Positions 59,261 to 64,000 of a DNA stretch of 64,000 nt are shown here, one piece after another; the stretch's first letter is position 1, and every line of letters starts with the position of its first letter. Below the pieces are notes generated by a model. It searched no databases. It was given only the letters and a program-made list of their open reading frames with translations, and was not told the origin of the DNA. The stretch covers positions 208,634-272,633 of the forward strand of contig NZ_BMNK01000011.1 of assembly GCF_014646515.1 (NCBI RefSeq). Direction: 5' to 3'. The position numbers were made by a program, and so were the translations under genes. The stretch comes from Nonomuraea glycinis. Lineage in GTDB: Bacteria > Actinomycetota > Actinomycetes > Streptosporangiales > Streptosporangiaceae.

Positions 59261-60263
59261 GGTGCAGCAGGGCCAGGACCGTGGCGGCGGGGATCAGGCC
59301 CGCGGCCACCGCCAGGGCGATGGGGGCGCGTGGCTCGCCGAACCGAGCGGCGAGGGTGCGGACGACCCAGCGTGCCGCGCTGCGGCGGTTTCCCAGGGCG
59401 GCATGGCCGAAGGCCAGCTGACCGTAGATCCGTGCCGCGCCGCGCGGATCCACGGCCAGTTCGGGGTGCCGGGCGAGCATCCACTCAAGCCCGGCGATAC
59501 GGTCCGCCCATCGGGCGACATAGTGGGACGCGCCCCACCGAACCCGTACGAGCGGCTCGTCGGCGTTGGCGATCGGGTGGCGCTTGGCGGCGCGGAGCGC
59601 GAGATCCCAATCCTCGTTCTGGCCTCGGGGGGCGCTCTCGTCCACCCAGAAGGTGCCGCGCCTGAACAGGAATGTCGAGGAGTGCACCATCACCATGCGG
59701 GAGCGCACCAGGTCAGCGGCGGTGACCCGGTCGGTCCCGGCCGGCCTGGGCACCCGTCGCCCGCCGTACTCGATCTCGATGCCGCAGCTCGCGAACTCGG
59801 CGCCGCCGTCGGCGAGCAGGCGCGTCTGCGCGGCGAGCTTGCCCGGCAGCCACAGATCGTCGTCGTCGCAGAAGGCGATCAGGTCGGTGTCACAAGCGGC
59901 GATACCGGTATTGCGCGCCCCCGGCAACCCCGGAGTGAACCGATTGGGCAACACCCGCACGGCGGGTCTGGGGGCGCCTCCACCGCCTACGGGTCGGCGG
60001 ACGCCAGCGTCGCCGGCGGAGTGCGGGCCGCCGCCGTCCATGGCGGACCGGGCGCCCTCCGCAGATCGGCGGACGCCACCGCCGACGACAGGGTGGAGAT
60101 CATCGACGACGCTGTGGAGGGGGCCGCCGTCGACGACGACCACCACGCTTACCTGGCCTGTGTAGTCCTGAGTGAGTGCCGCCTCGACGGCCGCGCGTAG
60201 CTGGGCGGGGCGGTCGCCGCGGGTGGGGATCACCACCCCTACCGAGGCGGCCGTACGGCTCAC
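59241..60263 (-). CDS. Family 2 glycosyltransferase with internal repeat insertion
   Basis: 340 aa. N-terminal GT-A core: VGVVIPTRGDRPAQLRAAVEAAL and FCDDDDLWLPGKLAAQ (the DxD metal site and its surroundings), with RGQNEDWDLALRA as the acceptor-side block. Between the first strands (after SVVVVVDGG) there is a low-complexity insertion of about 60 residues with repeated GVRRSAEG/GGGPHSAGDAGVRR, absent from ordinary GT2 folds. GTG 60263 overlaps the stop of the sulfotransferase gene (GTGA). The C-terminus is in the 48-bp repeat. Confidence 0.85.
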   Translation of the reverse strand: MSRTAASVGVVIPTRGDRPAQLRAAVEAALTQDYTGQVSVVVVVDGGPLHSVVDDLHPVVGGGVRRSAEGARSAMDGGGPHSAGDAGVRRPVGGGGAPRPAVRVLPNRFTPGLPGARNTGIAACDTDLIAFCDDDDLWLPGKLAAQTRLLADGGAEFASCGIEIEYGGRRVPRPAGTDRVTAADLVRSRMVMVHSSTFLFRRGTFWVDESAPRGQNEDWDLALRAAKRHPIANADEPLVRVRWGASHYVARWADRIAGLEWMLARHPELAVDPRGAARIYGQLAFGHAALGNRRSAARWVVRTLAARFGEPRAPIALAVAAGLIPAATVLALLHHRGRGI

Positions 60264-61171
60264 GCGGTGTCCCTTCCGTAGCCGTACCGGGCTCTGAGCG
60301 GCCAGGTGAGGGCCGCCACCAGGCTGCGGTGGTGGCGGGGCAGGCCGCGCAGCCAGGAGTCGTCCCTGGCCAGCTCGACGGCCCCGGCGGTGAAGCGCAT
60401 CGGGTTGCCCGAAGCGGTGTGCGCCGTGGTCAGGTAGGCGGTCGTGCCGTGCAGGAACGGCAGGCGCGGGGAGGTGAAGCCGAGGTCCTGAGCCAGGTTC
60501 GTCAGTGTCTCGTGCGGTGTGGCCAGCAGGTCCTCGTAGCGGACGCGGGTGACGGGCGCTCCCCGGACGGCCAGCAGCTCCAGGGCGAGGTTCTGGGCCG
60601 TCCAGTGCACGGCGGTGCGGGCGGGGCCCCAGCGGGTCATCGGCTTGCCGTCCTCGGGCCGGGCCACGGTCCTGCACCAGGAGTGGGCGACGGCTCGGGG
60701 CTCGCGGACCACCTGCACGACGTGGACGTCCACCCCCGCCTCCAGCAGGCAGTAGGCGAGCGAGGCGTGCTTGCTGGAGTCGACCACCGTCCGGGCCTGC
60801 GCCGCCTCGGCCGCCGCCTGGTAGATCCGGCGGTAGGCGCGTACGTACTCAGGCAGGTCCTCGTGGGTGATGCGCGCCAGCCGGCGCGTGCGGTCGACCC
60901 GGTGGCGCAATGCCAGGACGCGCTCGGCCAGCATGGACGTCCAGCCGCCGAAGGCGCGCTCGCCGACGTCACGCCAGAACGGGCACGCGGTGAACGGCCT
61001 GCCGCAGCCGCACGGCTCGTCGGCCAGGACGCCGCGCTCCCACAGGTGCACCACCTCACCGAGGGGCGCCACCTCGGGCAACTGGCCGAGGAGCCGTTCG
61101 AGCAGAGTGGTGCCGCTACGGCCGAGGCCGCCCAGGAAGATCACACGGGGAGCGGTCGAACGATCGGTCAC
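60260..61171 (-). CDS. Sulfotransferase 3
   Basis: 303 aa. PAPS 5'-PSB VIFLGGLGRSGTTLLERLL (near residue 10), conserved VVDSSKHASLAYCLLE and 3'-PB VHVVQVVREPRAVAHSW. The CGCGRPFTACPFW segment near residue 55 is typical of actinobacterial sulfotransferases and may bind metal or form disulfides. GTG 61171 has GAGGG upstream. First gene of the minus-strand group that continues with GT2 and wecB, and it follows the cysN terminator. Confidence 0.9.
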   Translation of the reverse strand: MTDRSTAPRVIFLGGLGRSGTTLLERLLGQLPEVAPLGEVVHLWERGVLADEPCGCGRPFTACPFWRDVGERAFGGWTSMLAERVLALRHRVDRTRRLARITHEDLPEYVRAYRRIYQAAAEAAQARTVVDSSKHASLAYCLLEAGVDVHVVQVVREPRAVAHSWCRTVARPEDGKPMTRWGPARTAVHWTAQNLALELLAVRGAPVTRVRYEDLLATPHETLTNLAQDLGFTSPRLPFLHGTTAYLTTAHTASGNPMRFTAGAVELARDDSWLRGLPRHHRSLVAALTWPLRARYGYGRDTA

Positions 61172-61303
61172 AAGGGTGAACCCTCACGTCGCGAACACGG
61201 AACGTGGAGATGCTAGCGCGGAGAGTAATCAAAGTGTCGCCGAATCGCCAAGAGATCTACCTTCAACGCCACAGGACCGGAAAGAGCCCCCGTGCAACGA
61301 AAA

Positions 61304-61341
61304 GGCCCGGCCGACGGCTCAGCTAGCGCGTCGGCCGGACC
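61304..61341 (-). terminator. Intrinsic terminator of the cysQDN operon
   Basis: CCGGCCGACG (61307-61316) pairs perfectly with CGTCGGCCGG (61329-61338), and on the minus strand the stem is followed by TTTTCGTTGC, a short U-run. It lies about 90 nt beyond the cysN stop codon. Confidence 0.8.
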
Positions 61342-61383
61342 TGACACCTCGGACTCGGCCCGCGGTCCGAACAGGTTCTTCAC

Positions 61384-61430
61384 TCAGAACCGCAAGACTC
61401 AGGACCGCAAGACTCAGGACCGGAAGGTCA
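61384..61430 (-). repeat. 15-bp tandem repeat at the cysN 3' end
   Basis: Units starting TCA at 61384, 61399 and 61414 (TCAGGACCGCAAGAC and variants) lead into the cysN stop codon TCA at 61428. Each unit carries a copy of the stop triplet (TGA on the minus strand). Confidence 0.8.
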
Positions 61431-62690
61431 GCGGACCTCCAGGATCATGCCGGCGCCCACGGTCCCGTTGGTGGACTCGTCCACCAGGATGAAACCGCCG
61501 GTCATCCGGTTGCGGCCGTAGTCGTCCACGAACAGCGGCTGCGTGATCCGGAGCGTGACGCGGCCGATCTCGTTGAGGCCCAGCGACGTCGCCTCCTCGT
61601 CCCGGTGCAGGGTGTTGACGTCCAGGCGGTATTGCAGGTCGCGGACGAGGGCCCGAGCCGTCCGGGTGGTGTGCTTGATGGTCAGCTTGGAGCGGGGCGT
61701 GAGCTTCACGCCGTCCGCCATCCAGCAGACCATCGCCTCCAGGTCCTGGACCACCTGCGGCTGGTTGTTGGGCCGGGCGATCATGTCGCCCCGGGAGATG
61801 TCGAGGTCGTCCTCGAAGCGGAGCGTCACCGACATGGGCGGGAACGCCTCCTCCACCGGCCCGTCGAAGGTGTCGATGGAGGCGATCCTGGTCGTCAGGC
61901 CGGACGGCAGGTGCACCACCTCGTCGCCCGGCTTGAGCACCCCGCCCGCGACCTGGCCGGCATAGCCCCGGTAGTCGTGGAAGGCGTGGTCGGTGGCCCG
62001 GTTGGGGCGGATGACGTATTGGACGGGGAAGCGCACGTCGACCAGGTTGCGGTCGGAGGCGATGTGCACGTTCTCCAGGTGGTGGAGCAGCGAGGTGCCT
62101 TGGTACCAGGGGGTGTTCTCGGAGCGGGACACCACGTTGTCGCCGTTGAGCGCGGAGATGGGGATGAACGTGAGGTCGGACACGTTCAGCTTGGACGCGA
62201 AGGCGGTGAACTCCTCGCGGATCTCGTCGAAGCGCTCCTCGGAGTAGTCCACCAGGTCCATCTTGTTGACGGCCAGCACCAGGTGGGGGACGCGCAGGAG
62301 AGAGGTGAGGAAGGCGTGCCGGCGCGACTGCTCCAGCACGCCCTTGCGCGCGTCGATGAGAATGATCGCCAGGTCGGCGGTGGAGGCGCCGGTCACCATG
62401 TTGCGGGTGTACTGGATGTGCCCGGGGGTGTCCGCGATGATGAACTTGCGGCGCGGCGTCGCGAAGTAGCGGTAGGCGACGTCGATGGTGATGCCCTGCT
62501 CCCGCTCGGCCCGCAGGCCGTCGGTGAGCAGCGACAGGTCGGTGTATTCGGTGCCGCGGTCGCGCGAGGTGCGCTCGACCGCCTCGAGCTGGTCTTCGAA
62601 GATCGCCTTGGAGTCGAACAGGAGCCGCCCGATGAGGGTGGACTTGCCGTCGTCGACGCTTCCCGCCGTGGCGAAACGCAGAATGTCCAT
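61428..62690 (-). CDS. cysN: Sulfate adenylyltransferase subunit 1 (GTPase)
   Basis: 420 aa. GTP-driven subunit of ATP sulfurylase; makes APS with CysD. G1 GSVDDGKSTLIGRLL, G3 DTPGH, G4 NKMD and the switch region EREQGITIDVAYRYF. Two further beta-barrel domains complete the EF-Tu-like fold. No CysC fusion, consistent with the separate cysC at 48.3 kb. ATG 62690, 4 bp past the cysD stop. Confidence 0.97.
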   Translation of the reverse strand: MDILRFATAGSVDDGKSTLIGRLLFDSKAIFEDQLEAVERTSRDRGTEYTDLSLLTDGLRAEREQGITIDVAYRYFATPRRKFIIADTPGHIQYTRNMVTGASTADLAIILIDARKGVLEQSRRHAFLTSLLRVPHLVLAVNKMDLVDYSEERFDEIREEFTAFASKLNVSDLTFIPISALNGDNVVSRSENTPWYQGTSLLHHLENVHIASDRNLVDVRFPVQYVIRPNRATDHAFHDYRGYAGQVAGGVLKPGDEVVHLPSGLTTRIASIDTFDGPVEEAFPPMSVTLRFEDDLDISRGDMIARPNNQPQVVQDLEAMVCWMADGVKLTPRSKLTIKHTTRTARALVRDLQYRLDVNTLHRDEEATSLGLNEIGRVTLRITQPLFVDDYGRNRMTGGFILVDESTNGTVGAGMILEVR

Positions 62691-62694
62691 CGGT

Positions 62695-63609
62695 TTAGAA
62701 GTAACCTTCCCGCTTGCGATCCTCCATGGCGGCCTCCGAGGCGCGGTCGTCGGCCCTGGTGGCCCCGCGCTCGGTGATCCGGGTCGCCGCGATCTCCTCG
62801 ATGATCTCCTCGACCGTCGCCGCCCCGGACTGCACGGCGCCGGTGCAGGTCATGTCGCCCACCGTGCGATAGCGCACCACGGACTCGAACAGCGGCTCGT
62901 CGTCGCCCCGCTGCACGATGTCGGCGTCGGGCAGCAGCATGCCGTCCCGCTCGAAGACCTTGCGGGTGTGGGCGAAGTAGATGGCGGGGATCTCGATGCC
63001 CTCCCGCCGGATGTAGTCCCAGATGTCCAGCTCGGTCCAGTTGGACAGCGGGAACACCCGGATGTGCTCGCCCTTGCTGATCCGCGCGTTGTAGAGATTC
63101 CACAGCTCGGGGCGCTGATTCTTCGGGTCCCACTGGCCGAAGTCGTCGCGGAAGGAGAACACCCGCTCCTTGGCCCTGGCCTTCTCCTCGTCGCGCCTGG
63201 CGCCGCCGAACACCGCGTCGAACTCGTGCTCCTCGATGGCGTCGAGCAGCGTGGTCGTCTGCAGGCGGTTGCGTGAGGCCCGGCGGCCGGTCTGCTCCAC
63301 CACACGGCCCGCGTCGATGGAGCTCTGCACGCTGGCCACGATCAGGCGGGCGCCGAGCTCGGCGCTGCGGCGGTCGCGGAACTCGATGACCTCGTCGAAG
63401 TTGTGCCCGGTGTCGACGTGCATGAGCGGGAACGGGATGGCGGCGGGCCAGAACGCCTTCTCCGCGATGCGGAGCATGACGATGGAGTCTTTACCACCGG
63501 AGAAGAGCAGACAGGGACGCTCGAACTCGGCCGCCACCTCGCGCATGATGTGAATGGCCTCGGCTTCGAGGACGTCGAGCTGCGACGTGGTGTAGTCGCG
63601 CTGGAGCAT
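62695..63609 (-). CDS. cysD: Sulfate adenylyltransferase subunit 2
   Basis: 304 aa. Adenylyl-transfer subunit with the PP-loop SGGKDSIVMLRIAEK and the conserved HVDTGHNFDEVIEFRD, FGGARRDEEKARAKERVFSFRD and LSNWTELDIWDYI. ATG 63609 has GGAGGAG about 8 nt upstream. Follows the cysQ stop by 19 bp, so cysQDN form one operon. Confidence 0.97.
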   Translation of the reverse strand: MLQRDYTTSQLDVLEAEAIHIMREVAAEFERPCLLFSGGKDSIVMLRIAEKAFWPAAIPFPLMHVDTGHNFDEVIEFRDRRSAELGARLIVASVQSSIDAGRVVEQTGRRASRNRLQTTTLLDAIEEHEFDAVFGGARRDEEKARAKERVFSFRDDFGQWDPKNQRPELWNLYNARISKGEHIRVFPLSNWTELDIWDYIRREGIEIPAIYFAHTRKVFERDGMLLPDADIVQRGDDEPLFESVVRYRTVGDMTCTGAVQSGAATVEEIIEEIAATRITERGATRADDRASEAAMEDRKREGYF

Positions 63610-63628
63610 GAGGGCTCTCCTCCGGCGG

Positions 63629-64000
63629 TTATCGATGCAGGTCCCGGATCCCGGCGAGCAGATTAGACGCCAAGTCCGGTAGGGAAACCAGAATATCTGG
63701 TAGTGAGGGGTCAACTTGGTTGTAGGTCAGCTTCGAGCCGTCGATCCGGCTGGCATGGGCGCCCGCGGCGAGGGCCACGGCGACCGGCGCGGCCGAATCC
63801 CACTCGTACTGACCGCCGGCGTGCACGTATGCCTCGACCTCGCCGGTGAGCACCGCGGAGATCTTCGCGCCCGCCGAGCCGATCGGCACCAGATCGGCGC
63901 CGACCAGATAAGCGAGCTTCTGCACGAACTCCGGCGGCCTGGTGCGGCTCACCGCGATGCGGAACCTGCCCCCGTCGTAGGCGGGCAGCTTGGGCGGCTC
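63629..64000 (-). CDS. cysQ: 3'(2'),5'-bisphosphate nucleotidase, 5'-truncated by window edge
   Basis: The last 123 codons are present; the N-terminus lies beyond the right edge. Inositol-monophosphatase fold C-terminal block IGSAGAKISAVLTGEVEAYVHAGGQYEWDSAAPVAVALAAG, where WDSAAP contains the metal-binding Asp. Degrades PAP, the by-product of sulfotransferases, and recycles it. First gene of the cysQDN operon as seen here. Confidence 0.93.
   Translation of the reverse strand, partial: EPPKLPAYDGGRFRIAVSRTRPPEFVQKLAYLVGADLVPIGSAGAKISAVLTGEVEAYVHAGGQYEWDSAAPVAVALAAGAHASRIDGSKLTYNQVDPSLPDILVSLPDLASNLLAGIRDLHR

Noticed and set aside
63687..63701. ACCAGA-ATA-TCTGGT palindrome as a cys-gene operator
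   Set aside because: It lies inside the coding region of cysQ (codons for SLPDILVSLPDL), upstream of the cysD start only in the sense of the same operon, so an operator role is not needed.

Overview
The window is a contiguous piece of a high-GC actinomycete chromosome. Markers are mycothiol metabolism (Mca), GTG starts, many genes that look leaderless, a Rex-type operator on ndh, and actinobacterial families such as DUF501, DUF4307 and DUF6292. The layout resembles Streptosporangiaceae (Nonomuraea-like); that placement is inference. I saw no insertion sequence, prophage or CRISPR array.

Layout. 1-5800: DasR/chitinase-type operators at the left edge, a small predicted DNA-binding protein, an NlpC/P60 hydrolase, greA, DUF4307, mca, a small membrane protein, a GNAT-like protein and an unidentified gene. 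5800-13300: a YyaL-type thioredoxin-fold protein, a bifunctional penicillin-binding protein, a divergent Lrp regulator and hppD pair, and a secreted M1 peptidase. 13300-19900: ROK kinase, FIST protein, a MoxR-like AAA+ ATPase with its VWA partner, and DUF6292. 19900-28700: two small membrane proteins, a PadR operon with a second candidate operator inside its third gene, metB, an orphan histidine kinase, cbs, an SGNH hydrolase and a PQQ-propeller lipoprotein. 28700-39800: thiolase, DUF4287, Bax inhibitor-1 homologue, an unusual tRNA beside a peptide deformylase with an altered active site, an ACT protein, Rex-regulated ndh, uracil-DNA glycosylase, a secreted three-repeat protein, ppx, DUF501, ftsB and eno. 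39800-48230: Ser/Thr kinase with propeller, mazG, a SurA-like lipoprotein, mfd, a cupin and a methyltransferase.

48290-64000 is the most coherent accessory region. It holds cysC (APS kinase) with a TauE exporter; a GH26-like lipoprotein; a Wzz-like protein, an O-antigen-ligase-like protein, an APH-fold kinase, a sulfotransferase, a flippase and a second sulfotransferase in one tightly overlapping operon; a WecB/TagA glycosyltransferase, a GT2 and a third sulfotransferase on the other strand; then cysN, cysD and cysQ. ATP sulfurylase, APS kinase and PAP phosphatase are the enzymes that make and recycle PAPS, the sulfotransferase donor. The region reads as a locus for making, exporting and sulfating a cell-surface polysaccharide, with its own sulfate-activation genes.

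A second theme is a set of short direct repeats built from gene ends. At five junctions (about 4.5, 19.3, 35.0, 59.2 and 61.4 kb) the repeated unit contains the start or stop codon of the neighbouring gene, and in two cases it creates a mini-ORF that overlaps the next gene by TGATG or ATGA. A third theme is the number of genes in which a TANNNT-like box ends 6-7 nt before the start codon, the usual layout of leaderless transcripts.
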